Source of the DNA: Balaenoptera acutorostrata
Lineage: Eukaryota; Chordata; Mammalia; Artiodactyla; Balaenopteridae
Direction of reading: 5' to 3'
Length of the DNA stretch: 64,000 nucleotides
Assembly (NCBI RefSeq): GCF_949987535.1
Contig: NC_080078.1
Span: forward strand, 28,850,942-28,914,941
The translations under genes and the position numbers were made by a program. The number at the start of each line of letters is the position of its first letter. Within the stretch, counting starts at the first letter, position 1. The notes under the pieces are model-generated. The model was given only the letters and a program-made list of their open reading frames with translations. It ran no database searches and was not told the DNA's origin. Below, in pieces: positions 11,130 to 22,223 of the stretch.

Positions 11130-11965
11130 GACTGCCTGTGATCTTCATGAGGGAACTAGTTCATTCACGCACAAGGGCACAGTGGAGGCCCGTGTGCCCA
11201 CGCATGCAGAAACCCAAGCACTGGGAAACCTGCAAGCCGTGGTGACACTGAGGCAGAAGACAGATGGGCCCCAAGTTAGACATTTACAACTAGCTTCCCG
11301 TTTACACTTCATAGGGCAGGAAAAAGTGGGTTGCAGGCCGGACACTTACAACTAGCCTCCTGTTTGCACTTCCTGAGACAGAAGATAGATGGGCTTGAGG
11401 TTAGACATTTAAAATCAGCCTCCTGTTTGTTCTCCAAAATGGAAGCAATGACAGAGACAGGGTAAACAGCCAAGCTTTGTCTCTTGTGGATGTCCTAAGA
11501 TAACAGTCATGGCAGCAACAGGGGCAAAACCTTGTTTGAGTAAAGGATCAAGGGATCTCTGCTTCCCCCCTCCTTGGGGCAAGAGAGACACCACACATGC
11601 GCAGAAAGGCTCCTTGGGGGTCAAAAGTCAGGGGACACCTCCAGGCCATGGTGACTCTTGCTTCTCCAAGATGCCTTCACGTCAGGACCCATCTTGGCTG
11701 AGAGGTGCCTGCACCCCTAAGGGGAGGGTCCTGAGACAAATTAGCCAGGGGGGACAAAACAAGATGATTGGCCGGAAGACAAAGACCTGGAAAACTGTGC
11801 CCTTATAAAGGGTTTAAACTTCCCAGAGGCGCAACTCTCTCTCTGAGTTCACCCCTGCATCTTTCTGCATGTACTCTCTCTTTCCAATAAACTTTTTACT
11901 TTTCTCTTTACCTTCTGCCTCCTCACCTGAATTCATTCTGGACAAGACAGGCAAGAACTAGGGAT
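11130..11965 (+). mobile_element. endogenous retrovirus LTR (solo)
   Basis: An LTR with a recognisable promoter layout. The U3-like part has imperfect tandem units ('agttagacatttacaactag', 'cggacacttacaactagcct', 'ggttagacatttaaaatcag'). A TATA box lies in 'cccttataaaggg' near 11800. CT-rich text and an AATAAA (11886-11891) follow. The end lies near 'gacaagacaggcaagaacta'. It looks like a class I artiodactyl-type LTR. No gag, pol or env frame follows, so it is a solo LTR. Exact ends and target duplication were not resolved. Confidence 0.6.
11800..11808 (+). promoter_or_regulatory. TATA box of the LTR
   Basis: 'cccttataaaggg' sits about 85 bases before the LTR AATAAA, the normal order for a retroviral U3/R boundary. 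Whether it still drives transcription cannot be told from sequence. Confidence 0.45.
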
Positions 11966-11974
11966 CCAGGCCCT

Positions 11975-12110
11975 AGCTGCTGGCCCCTGTGGTCTAGTGG
12001 TTAAGACTCCCAGTCCGGACACTAAGATCTTGCTTCCAGCTACTGCTTGCTGCTGCTTGCTGCAAGCTGCCACTTACTGCTACCTGCATCTGGAATCAAC
12101 ACCTCCTTGT
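11975..12110 (+). mobile_element. degenerate tRNA-Glu-type SINE fragment
   Basis: 'ggcccctgtggtctagtggt' followed by 'taagactccc' is the A-box region of a tRNA-Glu-derived SINE head. The B box and body are not well kept, and a GCT/TGC-rich stretch follows ('tactgcttgctgctgcttgc'). Fragmentary. Confidence 0.4.
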
Positions 12111-12119
12111 CTCCAACCT

Positions 12120-12553
12120 GTTCCATTTCCAAGAGTCAGTGCAGCTGTGCTGGTGACAGGGCTGTGGCTGATATTAACTGGAATTAACATAGAAAGCCAA
12201 GCAACGGGGAGGAAGACCTCGGCTTGGCCATCTCACATGAATTAGGTGCTAAGATTCCTTCCTCAGCAAACTGAGCGGGAGGAACAGGAAGCAAGGGGTC
12301 CTGCGATACTGTGATTTACTGTGGGCCACAGTTCTCAGCTCACAGCTCCCAGAACCCTTGGAATTTCCTAAGTGTTGAGAATGATAAAGGTGTCTTTTGT
12401 TATGTTAATAAGATTACTTTTAGAAGCACCTAAGGATGGGGGCTGGGTGCCAGGAGAACCAATCCTGTGATTAGAAGGTTAGAACTTTTGGTCCTACCCC
12501 CTGGCCTCCAGGGAGGGGAGAGGGGCTGGAGGTTGAGTCAATCACCAATGGTC
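12120..12553 (+). mobile_element. LTR-like repeat, left part (split by L1)
   Basis: The left half of an LTR-like repeat ('agaacccttggaatttccta', 'ggtgtcttttgttatgttaa'). It is cut at 12553 by an L1 insertion and resumes after 13557. Related text occurs at about 39105-39190. It is probably ERVL/MaLR-related, but the family is not certain. Confidence 0.5.
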
Positions 12554-13556
12554 TATGACCCAGCAATCCCACTACTGGGCATATACCCTGAGAAAACCAT
12601 CATTCAAAAAGAGTCATGGGGGCTTCCCTGGTGGCACAGTGGTTGAGAATCTGCCTGCTAATGCAGGGGACACGGGTTCGAGCCCTGGTCTGGGAAGATC
12701 CCACATGCCGCAGAGGAACTAGGCCCGTGAGCCACAACTACTGAGCCTGCGCGTCTGGAGCCTGTGCTCCACAGCAAGAGATGCTGCGATAGTGAAGAGG
12801 CCCACGCACCGCGATGAAGAGTGGCCCCCGCTTGCCGCAACTAAAGCCCTGGCACAGAAACGAAGACTCAACATAGCCAAAAATAAAAATATAAAAATAA
12901 ATAAATAAATAAAATATTAAAAAAAAAAAGAGTCATGTACCACAATGTTCATTGCAGCTCTATTTACAACAGCCAGGACATGGAAGCAACCTAAGTGTCC
13001 ATCGACAGATGAATGGATAAAGAAGATGCGGCACATATATACAATGGAATATTACTCAGCCATAAAAAGAAACGAAATTGAGTTTTGTAGTGAGGTGGAT
13101 GGACCTAGAGACTGTCATACAGAGTGAAGTAAGTCAGAAAGAGAAAAACAAATACCGTACGCTAACACATAATATATGGAACCTAAAAAAAAGAAAAAAC
13201 GGTTCTGAAGAACCTAGGGGCAGGACAGGAATAAAGATGCAGACATAGAGAATGGACTTGAGGACACAGGGAAGGGGAAGGGTAAGCTGGGACGAAGTGA
13301 GAGAGTGGCATGGACATATATACACTACCGAATGTAAAATAGATACCTAGTGGGAAGCAGCTGCATAGCACAGGGAGATCAGCTCGGTGCTTTGTGACCA
13401 ACTAGAGGGGTAGGATAGGGAGGGTGGGAGGGAGACGCAAGAGGGAGGAGATATGGGGATATATGTATACGTATAGCTGATTCAGTTTGTTATACAGCAG
13501 AAACTAACACACCATTGTAAAGCAATTATACTCCAATAAAGATGTTAAAAAAAAAA
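12554..13556 (+). mobile_element. 5'-truncated L1 with nested SINE
   Basis: The L1 ORF2 end and complete 3' end run from 'tatgacccagcaatcccact' to 'ccaataaagatgtt' plus poly(A). A perfect 12-bp target duplication, TCACCAATGGTC, flanks it (12542-12553 and 13557-13568). A SINE at 12619-12924 interrupts the ORF2 remnant. The copy is too short to encode any working protein. Confidence 0.95.
12619..12924 (+). mobile_element. CHR-type tRNA-Glu SINE (nested in L1)
   Basis: A full-length SINE with a tRNA-derived head ('ggcttccctggtggcacagt', B-box 'gggttcgagccc'), the CHR body ('gcctgcgcgtctggagcctg') and an AAAT/A-rich tail. A perfect 13-bp duplication, AAAAAGAGTCATG, flanks it at 12606-12618 and 12925-12937. 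The insertion interrupts L1 ORF2 text and so is younger than the L1. Confidence 0.97.
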
Positions 13557-14010
13557 TCACCAATGGTCAATGATTTCATCATTCCTGCCTCTGTAATGAA
13601 GCTTCTATTTTTATGGATAGGACAGGGTTCCAAGAGCTTCCAGGGTGGTGAACACATGGGGATGTGGGGAGAGTGGCGTGGCCAGAGAGGGCATGGATGC
13701 TGGTACCCTTTCCCCATACCTTGTCCTATGTATCTCTTCCATCTGGCTGTTCCTGACTTACATCCTTCTACAATATACCAGCAATCTAGTGAGTAAAATT
13801 TTGAGTTCTGTGAGACGCTCTAGCAAATTCGTCGTCTTGGGAACCTCTGATTTATAGCCAGTCAGTCAGAAGCACAGGTAACAATCTGGGCTCACAACTG
13901 GTGTCTGAAGTGGAGGGTGATCTTGTGGGACTGGCCTCTTACCTGTAGAATCTGATGCTATCTCTGGGTAGATAGTGTCAGAATTCAGTTGAATTCTCAG
14001 ATACTCCGCT
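13557..14010 (+). mobile_element. LTR-like repeat, right part
   Basis: Continuation of the repeat interrupted by L1: 'gttctgtgagacgctctagc', 'gggaacctctgatttatagc', 'agaagcacaggtaacaatct', 'gatgctatctctgggtagat'. This order is typical of an old ERVL-type LTR known from many mammals. Confidence 0.6.
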
Positions 14011-14024
14011 GGTGTGGGAAAGCC

Positions 14025-14063
14025 TACACACACACACACACACACACAGACACACACACGCGC
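14025..14063. repeat. (CA)n microsatellite
   Basis: About 18 CA units with one GA interruption. A CT-rich run follows at about 14130-14150. Confidence 0.95.
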
Positions 14064-14469
14064 TGGAATTGGGTGAGGAACCATTTTTCAGGCCCCCCAA
14101 AAGGTGCTCTGTTAAAAGAAGTCAGTCAGTCTCTCTCTCTCTTTCTCTCTTATATTCCAATCTGAGATTTGCTAGGACTGGCATGGGCCTCCTATAGAAG
14201 ATTTTTTAATGGTAGTGTGGTCTTGTTTTGTTTTGTTAAGAGCTCTTATATTTTACAGATATAGCCTGAAATAGGAGTGGAATGATATGAAAACTCAGGT
14301 TTGCTTCAAAATACCACAAGAGACTGGGAGTAGGATGGGACAGAGATGATGCAAAATTGACCAGGAGTTATTAACGGTTGAAGCCAGATGATGGGTATTT
14401 AGAGGCTGATTAAACCTCTAAATTTTCCATTTTTGTATCTTTTCCATAATAAAAAGATTTTAAGAATTC

Positions 14470-15130
14470 CTTGGAGATTTGGCCTTGTTAGTCATTCACA
14501 CTTTAGTGGGCATTACCCCTATCCCTCCAGAAGGGAGAACTCCTTACCAATTTTCATTCATACATAACAATTTTGCTTCAACACCCAGTTTTGCGTGGTG
14601 AGCAAACTTTTTTCCCCTGACGAGGTGACAGCCCAGTCTCAATCTGCTCCGTATCATGAGATATTAAAAAACAAAAACAAATTCACATCAAACTCTTCAT
14701 TTTGAGCAGCAGTTTGATGGAGATGTCAGCTCAGAGTTCTGTATCCTGAGTCCTTACACGGAATCCAGTCTTTTATTTAAGAGCCTGTTTTTCTTTTGCA
14801 TAAAAATGACTCCCAGATATATCAAGTGTGTTGGAACCCACTGGTGCCAATTTATGAAGCCAGTGCTGGTGGTATAACTGCCCCCAAGGTCCTGGCTGCT
14901 TCAGGAACTTTTCCATTTTATTAAAATGATGATCACATTCAGAGTTATCCACAGCGTGTGATTATGAATGTATTTTTTACCAGCTTGATGCTTAAGCTTA
15001 CTTTTCCATTAATAGTAACTCTGCCATTATAATGAGAACAAATGCCGCTAATACACATTTATTTCACCCATGAGCAAAAATTCAGGGGCTAACTACATTC
15101 ACACAGTAAATGATAAGTATCCTATAATTT
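14470..15130. other. repeat-poor block, possible conserved non-coding element
   Basis: About 660 bp with no recognised repeat, AT-rich, with unusual well-formed words ('ttaaaatgatgatcacattc', 'ttatccacagcgtgtgatta', 'ttccattaatagtaactctg'). The look is that of a conserved developmental enhancer. No coding frame is present. This is inference only. Confidence 0.3.
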
Positions 15131-15755
15131 GAAAACTCAATCAACAGCTAGCTGAGTCCTTCCACACGGGAGGAAGTAAAGGTCTGTTTGCTGAGGACGG
15201 ACGGGCTGTGTTGCACACAGCGCAGAGGCGAGCAAACGACGGGGAAGCAGGGCTGTGATCAAGGCCTAGGACAGTATGCAAAAGGCAGACCAAGGAGCCC
15301 CAAAGGAGAGGAAGAGGAAACAGCATCTATGGATTGCAGACATTTACAAAACTTCACATGAACTAAGGTATTTTGGAGGTTAAGTAACAGAGATTCTAAC
15401 CTGAGCTACAAAGGAATTACTGTAAACAGTCAGGAAATTAGGAGAACCTGGCCCAGAGAAGGACCTGAAACCAGAACAGCTCTGGCCAGTTCACACAGGA
15501 ACAAATGGAGAGTCATCAGGACCCAGTTACTGAATAAATGGCCTCTCAAGCATTCTTGCCACTCTTGTTTAATTTAGGAGTTAAAGCCCCAACTGCCCTG
15601 GCTCAGGTCACATGCCTGCCCTGGGGCCAAAGTAGGACAAAGTACCTGAGATTTACTCTCCTACCAAGACGGCAAGACATGGCGGGGCCATCATTCCTCC
15701 AAAGGAAATCAGGACAGAAGGAAGAAAAGAAAGCACTCCTGTCCACTACCGGTCC
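15131..15755. other. unassigned non-coding sequence
   Basis: No gene or repeat was recognised. A 120-codon plus-strand frame (15538-15900) overlaps a 123-codon minus-strand frame and runs into the MIR that follows. Neither has a domain. Confidence 0.35.
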
Positions 15756-15960
15756 TGAACCTGATTGTTTATATTTAATCCTCAAAGCAACCCTACCAGT
15801 AGGTATTACCAGCTCAACTTTACTGACAGAGAAACTGAGGCTTAGAGAGCTCAGGTGGCCTGCCCAGGAACGAATGCATGGCGGTGAGGGACCAATCTGA
15901 ACTGAGTCTGACATGGGACACCTGTGCTCTCCAAACCACCAGCCTACAGGAGGCGATGCA
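15756..15960 (+). mobile_element. MIR SINE
   Basis: The MIR core and tail are clear: 'ttaatcctcaaagcaaccct', 'accagtaggtattaccagct', 'gacagagaaactgaggctta'. Confidence 0.8.
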
Positions 15961-17325
15961 GGACCAAAGTCCAAATGCCACCAACAATTCTACATTTTTC
16001 TTGATGGCAACTGCTAGAAAGCAATGGAAAAATCTCTGGAGACGAATCCAAACCAAAAGGATTGTACTTGCAGGAGGTAAAGAAGAATCTTAGAGCAGAT
16101 CTATCTTGGACGCGTCCAGTATCTTTTATCCTCAAAAACCTTGGTGAGAACAAATCCATTTCCTCTAATGTGTAGCTCTTCAGGAGGGATGGGAAGTGGA
16201 CAAAAGAAATTTCCGAGTGTCATCACTAACAACCCCAAAGAAAAGGGGAGGAACGTTCTAGAAGCTCCAGTTAGGTGCCCAAGCTCTGCAAGACTGCTGT
16301 TAAAGACATAGCTCTAGGAGCCCATGAGGCAGGCGTCACTCTATGTCTGCACTTCTGGCACGTCAAGCCTGTTTCCTAATGATCATAACGGACATGTCTG
16401 CCTTACCCCAGAGGCTGGGAGCTTCCCCAGAGGCAGGCAATGTGTCTTGTTCGTCTTTGTAACCTACGACAAGCCTTGGTTACACAGATGCTACCCAGGG
16501 ATGAAGCATCAATGACTTTGCAATCAAAAGAAGAAGGAAAACTCAGTCTAGGGAAGAAAACGCCACTTGAGGAATGTCTCAGCTTCAGACTCACACCTCT
16601 TGTGGCTCATCTCCTAGAAGCATCAACTCTACTGCTCCCAGGGTAGGGGAGGCCACTGAGGGTAGAGAAAGGAAGTTGAAGGCTGGACCCTTAGGAGGTA
16701 GTCAGTAAGTATGTGCTACACGAGCTGGTAGCGCCCATCTGTCTCTCAAGGTCCCCTCCAGACTCTCCAAGCTCAAATTCCCCCTAAAACTGACCGCCAG
16801 AAAAACGTGTGCCTCCTCCAAAGAGCCATGCTTCCTCTTATTAGATATGGAATCCTTTCCGCCGGGATGCTCTGAGCTACAGGGGTGCCTTGTACAACCC
16901 ACTCTCGGCCTGAGAGCGGAGAGAAGTCCATCCATCACTCTTTAAACATGACCCCGAACAGCCGAATCCACCTGACAGACTGTCATCCCATTTGATACTT
17001 ACAGAGCTCCTACTGTATGCTGGAGCCGAATGAGGCAATGAACATACAGTAAAAAAGATAACGTCCCAGCCTGGCATTCTACTTGCAAGTGGCTTCAGAA
17101 TCGAGTAGGTCCGAGCGCGGATGGGAGGCGTTCCCTCCTCCTGCAGTAACTGAGGGTGTGGGACGAGGCCCCGCCAGCACCATGCCAAACGGCCAACGTG
17201 CCATGTTTCTGTCAGCTACTGCTGGCAACCCTCACCTCCCCCCATGCATTCTCTCAAATGGGACGAGTGACTGGCCCTTCTCTTAGATGTCTCTTTTTCT
17301 CACTGAGCCTGGCCTTCCAGAACAC
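15961..17325. other. unassigned non-coding sequence
   Basis: No gene was recognised. The text around 16400-16510 ('ggctgggagcttccccagag', 'gcaatgtgtcttgttcgtct') resembles an L2 3' end, but too weakly to list separately. Confidence 0.35.
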
Positions 17326-17560
17326 AGCAGGATGATGGGTTTGGGCTCTGGTGCTAGATGGCCTGAGGGATTCGGACCCAGCTCTGCTTCTTACCAGCTG
17401 AGAAATCTTAGACAAGCTACTTCACTCCTCAAAACCCCATCTGTGAACAGTAACTTCCCTCAAGGAACCCTGCTGAGGATTGCAAGAGTTCATCGACTTG
17501 ACGTAAAGACTTAGCACAGTAACCAGAATTGAAAGTGTGCGCTGACGGCTAGCTGCTAGT
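17326..17560 (+). mobile_element. MIR SINE
   Basis: MIR order: 'gggctctggtgctagatggc', 'cagctctgcttcttaccagc', 'acaagctacttcactcctca', 'gaggattgcaagagttcatc', 'agcacagtaaccag'. Confidence 0.75.
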
Positions 17561-19475
17561 ATTACAGCGGCTCTTACATAATGAGTGTTTTGATAGCAGT
17601 GTTCTTTCCCTGCCAGATTAACCTACACCTGCCAGAATTCTCTTTTCCCTCTTGTTTTCAAAAGTTGACCACCACAGGGTGTCAGGAACAATCTTTGCAC
17701 AGTCTTTCCCGTCCTGGGCCCCTGATTCTCACCAGCTACTACATATGGTGTTGCTTTGGGTTCTGAGCTGTCCGTGCAGCGTGCTGTGTATGTGTGCTGG
17801 TGGGTGGAATGGTTTTAATGCTTTGAAAGACACCTAGAGAAAGAAGGTTCAGGAACTCCCTTTTCGTTGGGATGAATCACAGAAGAGTCATTCAATTGTT
17901 GGGGTATTTTAAATAGTCATATTATTTAAAATGATATGTTTTTTCTTCCTTTGCCCTTTCGAAATGGGAAGAGCAATGCCTCAACTCTTCCCCCTCATCC
18001 TTTTATTACTCCACTCCAACACACGTTTACAACTCTTTCTTGGTAAAAACCAACCCATTAATAAAATGACAGCCGAGCATCACGAAGAATGGGTTTGATT
18101 AATGCCAACAAAGAGGGTTCGGCAAAAGTCATGGTGAAATGAAACACTAATGTTATTCAGAGATGAGAGATCATTGACAGGATCTCACTTTGCAAACAAA
18201 AACAGAATGAAAAATCAGTGCGGCGTAGTAAATGCCCCTGGAGGACCATCCCTGCTTCAACCTCACCTCTCTCCCAGCTGGCTGACTACAGCCACTGACT
18301 CCACTGCTCCCAGGGCAAGAGGATCACAGAAGGATGTGAAAGAAGGCTTAAGGCTGGCAAGAGAAGTCTTTTACCCTGATGTGGGAGTTCAACAGCTACC
18401 TCTCTCACAGGCAACAAGAGCAACGACGCAAGGGGATCCGACAGTAACTTCACATCACACCTGGATCTTCCCCGCACATCGCAGCTGGAGCGCAGTGAGG
18501 TGGTGAGGCTTTCTCATGGTCAAAATGGGTGGTGACAGGGCACCCAACAAACACTGAATGAACCAACCACCCACCCAAGCAGCCGGGCCATGAATGAACT
18601 ACGGTGCTTCCTCAGTGGGTCAAGCAGCCCGTCACTTCCTCCCAAGCCCCTCCGAGTTTCTGATGAGCATGCCAACCCCCCAGATCGCTGCCCCAGGCCC
18701 GGCACCCAACGGAATCCAGGGACACGTGCACTGGTCTCTAAGCCGTGCGGGTCTGACCACATCCTTACAAGTGGACACCTCGCCCTGGTTCCCCCGAAGG
18801 GACAGAAGCTCCCAACCCCCTTTCACTCTGGTAAGAACACTTCACCCTTCCTAGCTCAGCAGCCCTTCCTTCATTCAGCAAACCGGAGCCATCCCTGTCC
18901 CAGGAGAAGTTCAAATACTTTCACTCAAGGGCTATTTAGCTAAATTCACCGCCTGTCAACAAACAGTCACTGAGAATACAGAGATGAAAGGGTCTCTGCC
19001 ATCCAGAGACCCGGAGTCCACTAGGATTGTCACAGTTCTGAGGGTAAGGGGCCCACTCCCCTCTCCACCCAGGCTTTCTGCCACAGCCAACTCCGGTCTC
19101 ATGATCCCTCTGGATGAAGGTCCACGGATGGGCATAGTGGTGGGCAGAGACGCGCAGGGACCACCTCCCCCGTGCCCAGGCCCTCCCATCCCGGTTTTTA
19201 ACTCTTCCCCCAGTTGCCTGTTTGGCTAAGACCTTGGCTTGCTTTCCCTTGAGCTCACCTGAGTTAGAACTCAGGTTGCTTCTAAAGTCAGCTCCCTTCT
19301 TTCGAGGTCATTTAGAGACAGAGGAAACAGACTACAAGGATGGCAGCCTGAACCAGAACAAGCTCAGGGGCTGCTCCTCAAAGGCCCTATCCCTGAAGCC
19401 CACCCCAGGTCAGGCACGTCTCCACGGCAACTGTGGGTGTTTTTCTGATTCCAAAAATAAAACTTACTCACCATA
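17561..19475. other. unassigned sequence, one AT-rich possible conserved element
   Basis: Almost 2 kb without a recognised gene. The part at about 17870-18140 is repeat-poor and AT-rich ('ggtattttaaatagtcatat', 'gggtttgattaatgccaaca') and could be a conserved element. From about 18220 the sequence becomes GC-richer and holds overlapping open frames of up to 118 codons on both strands, with no domains. Confidence 0.3.
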
Positions 19476-19479
19476 GAAG

Positions 19480-20170
19480 ATTTAGAAAGTACTAAGTATA
19501 GGTGTATACTTTTATGTGTGTATGTACACAAACGTACATGACTTGTAATAAATACTACCACCACTGGATCACCACAACACATACACACACCTGTATATAT
19601 ATTAGTTACCTAATCAAAAACTTACTCTCCCAGCTTTACCATTGAGTATGGTGATAATTAATGGTTTCTGACAAAAACATTTGATCATACCAAAAAAGGA
19701 CCTTTATTCTTCATTTACCAAGAATATTTTATCAGATATCGATGATGAGTGTTACCAAATGGACATTTTAGTACCTATCAAGATAAATATCCGGTTTTTC
19801 TCCTTTGATTTATTAATGGGTGGACTTAATGGATGAATTTCCTAATGTTAAACCATCTTAGAAATCCTAAATACATTTTAACTTTTTATATATGTTATTC
19901 CTTTAATATATGACTGAATTTGACAGAGCGATACCTTTCTTGAATTGTTATGTATCCATGCACAAATGCTACCAGTCTATACTTTTCTTGTTTCTGCTAT
20001 CTTTGTCAGATTTTTTATACTGGAGTGATACACACTTGAACCAAGGTACAGATATAGATAAAAAATGCTCTAAGAAAATATAAATAGCGAAGGGCTTTTG
20101 TATACACCTTGAAGGGTGTCCTGAAAATCACCATAAAACCATCCAGGCTTGCTACCTTCTTGGGATACAG
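19480..20170 (-). mobile_element. old L1 ORF2 fragment, antisense
   Basis: Antisense ORF2 text can be followed: 'tttattcttcatttaccaag' with 'ttttatcagatat', 'ttaatatatgactgaatttg' and 'tttctgctatctttgtcaga' with 'tactggagtgatac'. It is heavily diverged with several small gaps. Confidence 0.55.
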
Positions 20171-20629
20171 TCCTTTCTTAACTTTTATAACTTTCTTCCA
20201 CAGATTTTTTTGGTCCCTTCAGGTAGCCTGCGTCATCTTCAATGAATTTTGATACTGAATGCGATCCTAGAAAACAGCCCATCTCATCCCTATTTCCCCA
20301 TTTCTCAGCACAAAGTTGTATGTGATATTCTCTTCTGTTTTGAATATTCTCCAAACCCAAGGGTACAATTGTTTTCTTATTTTTCACGTTTTCTCTCTTA
20401 TCTCCTTGCCACAGGTTTCTAATTAAATGATATATTTCAAAGAACCACATCTTACTTTCTTACTTTTCTCTATCAATTACAATGGTTTTATCATTTTGTG
20501 TTTTGTTTGTGGGAGGCGGAGTGTGTGACTGCTTGTTTTGCTAACATCTGTTTAACAGGCTGGGCCTATGTCTGAAAAGTCTCCAAAGCAGCCAATGTTG
20601 GGAAGAAACGCAGACTCTGCCACCCTTAC

Positions 20630-20736
20630 CTCAATGAGCTTTCTTTCATAGGAGCTTGCTAGTTCCTCGGCAACTTCTCCCGGCTTCTGGTCAGTAACTG
20701 TAACTTCTCCATCAACATTCCAAAGATTTGGTACAA
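20630..20736 (-). CDS. candidate internal coding exon (unidentified gene)
   Basis: A 107-bp segment reads openly on the minus strand between two good splice sites. The acceptor is a pyrimidine-rich 'tctttctttttctaaag' just above 20736. The donor is GAG|gtaagg just below 20630. The frame enters with two bases of a split codon and leaves on a codon boundary. The 35 whole codons give a hydrophilic, acidic peptide starting VPNLWNVDGEV and ending SYERKLIE. The local text holds no recognised repeat. I could not assign it to a protein family. WNVDGE occurs in ceramide-kinase-type enzymes, but the rest does not obviously fit, so no name is given. No partner exon was found in the window. It could be an exon of a large gene on the minus strand, a decayed exon, or chance. 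Confidence 0.45.
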
Positions 20737-21278
20737 CTTTAGAAAAAGAAAGACATTCCATAAGTATTTTAATAGTAATCAAAAATAATTCTCCCAGTTG
20801 AAAAAAAAAATTCTTCTTTTCCAAATGGCTTCTCCAGAGAGAAAGCTCTTGTTAAACGAGAAAAAAAAATCACAATTACTAATTACTTCAGCATTGCATC
20901 ATTTTCACAGAAGTACAATAAATCAAATGATAAGCTGTATTTAAGAACAGCAATAACTGTCCTAGAGCCAGATGCACAGGAGTGTGGGGAACGATCTTGT
21001 AGCTACTTTCCATTTCAGGGGAAAACGGACAATGCTTTGGCAAATATAAGAGCCTACACTTGCATCTTTTATACTGGTCAAATTTCTTTTTCTCCAACAA
21101 AAAAGTTTTCCAGGAGATAGCGCCTGCCTAGAGCCTGAAGTGAAATGGTAACGGGGCTCAGATTACATTTAGAACCAAGGAAGCTTCTGGAAAAACTCTA
21201 AAACCAATGCACAATGACAATGCAAAGACATCTTCATGAGATACTGACTCTCAGGTCAGCACAAGAATTAGCACAGTA

Positions 21279-22207
21279 TTTTAAGGAACCTCCATACCCT
21301 TTTCCATAGTGGCTGCACCAATTTACATTCCCACCAACAGTGGAGGAGGGTTCCCTTTTCTCCACACCCTCTCCAGCATTTATTGTTTGTAGACTTTTTA
21401 ATGATGGCCATTTTGACTGGTGTGAGGTGATACCTCATTGTAGTTTTGATTTGCATTTCTCTAATAATTAGTGATATTGAGCATCTTTTCACATGCCTGT
21501 TGACCATCTATATGTCTTCTTCAGAGAAGTGTCTATTTAGGTCTTCTGCCCATTTTTTGATTGGGTTGTTTGTTTTTTTTTATATTAAGCTGTATGAGCG
21601 AAAAACAGAGTTACATATACCCAGAGAAAAATTTAATTTGAAAAGATACATGCACCCCCATGTTCATAGCAGCATGATTTACAATTGCCAAAACATGGAA
21701 GCAACCTAAGTGTCCATTGACAGATGAATGGGTAAAAAAGATGTGGTACGTATACACAATGGAATACTACTCAGCCATAAAAAAGAATGAAATAATACCA
21801 TTTGCAGCAACGTGGATGGACCTAGACATTATCATACTAAGTAAAGTAAATCAGACAAAGACAAATACCATATGATATCACTTAAGTATGGAATCTAAAA
21901 AAGTGATACAAATGAACTTATTTACAAAACAGAAATAGACTCACAGACAAAGAAAACCAATTTATGGTTACCAAAGGGGAAAGGAGGGGAGGGATAAATT
22001 GGGAATTTGGGATTAACAGATACACACTATTTTATATAAAATAGGTAAACAACAAGGACCTACTGTATAGCACAAGGAACTGTAATAACCTATAATGGAA
22101 AAGAATCTGAAATATATATATATATGTATAACTGAATCACTTTGCTGCACACTTGAAGCTAACACAACATTGTAAATCAACTATACTTCAATCAAAAAAC
22201 AAAAAAA
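21279..22207 (+). mobile_element. L1 with 5' inversion (twin priming)
   Basis: The left part (about 21283-21595) is L1 ORF2 in antisense. The right part (about 21604-22207) is the adjoining ORF2 end and 3' UTR in sense, ending 'gtaaatcaactatacttcaa' and an A-rich tail. The whole is flanked by a perfect 16-bp duplication, AAGAATTAGCACAGTA (21263-21278 and 22208-22223). So it is one insertion event with an internal inversion, not two elements. It encodes nothing intact. Confidence 0.93.
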
Positions 22208-22223
22208 AAGAATTAGCACAGTA

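Noticed and set aside
12619..12924. Possible tRNA-Glu gene, because of A- and B-box-like words
   Set aside because: The head is the tRNA-derived part of a SINE with CHR body, A-rich tail and target duplication. It cannot fold as a full tRNA. The same holds for the other SINE copies.
21279..22207. Two unrelated L1 insertions in opposite orientation
   Set aside because: One perfect 16-bp duplication encloses both parts and the halves adjoin in L1 coordinates, so a single inverted insertion is simpler.
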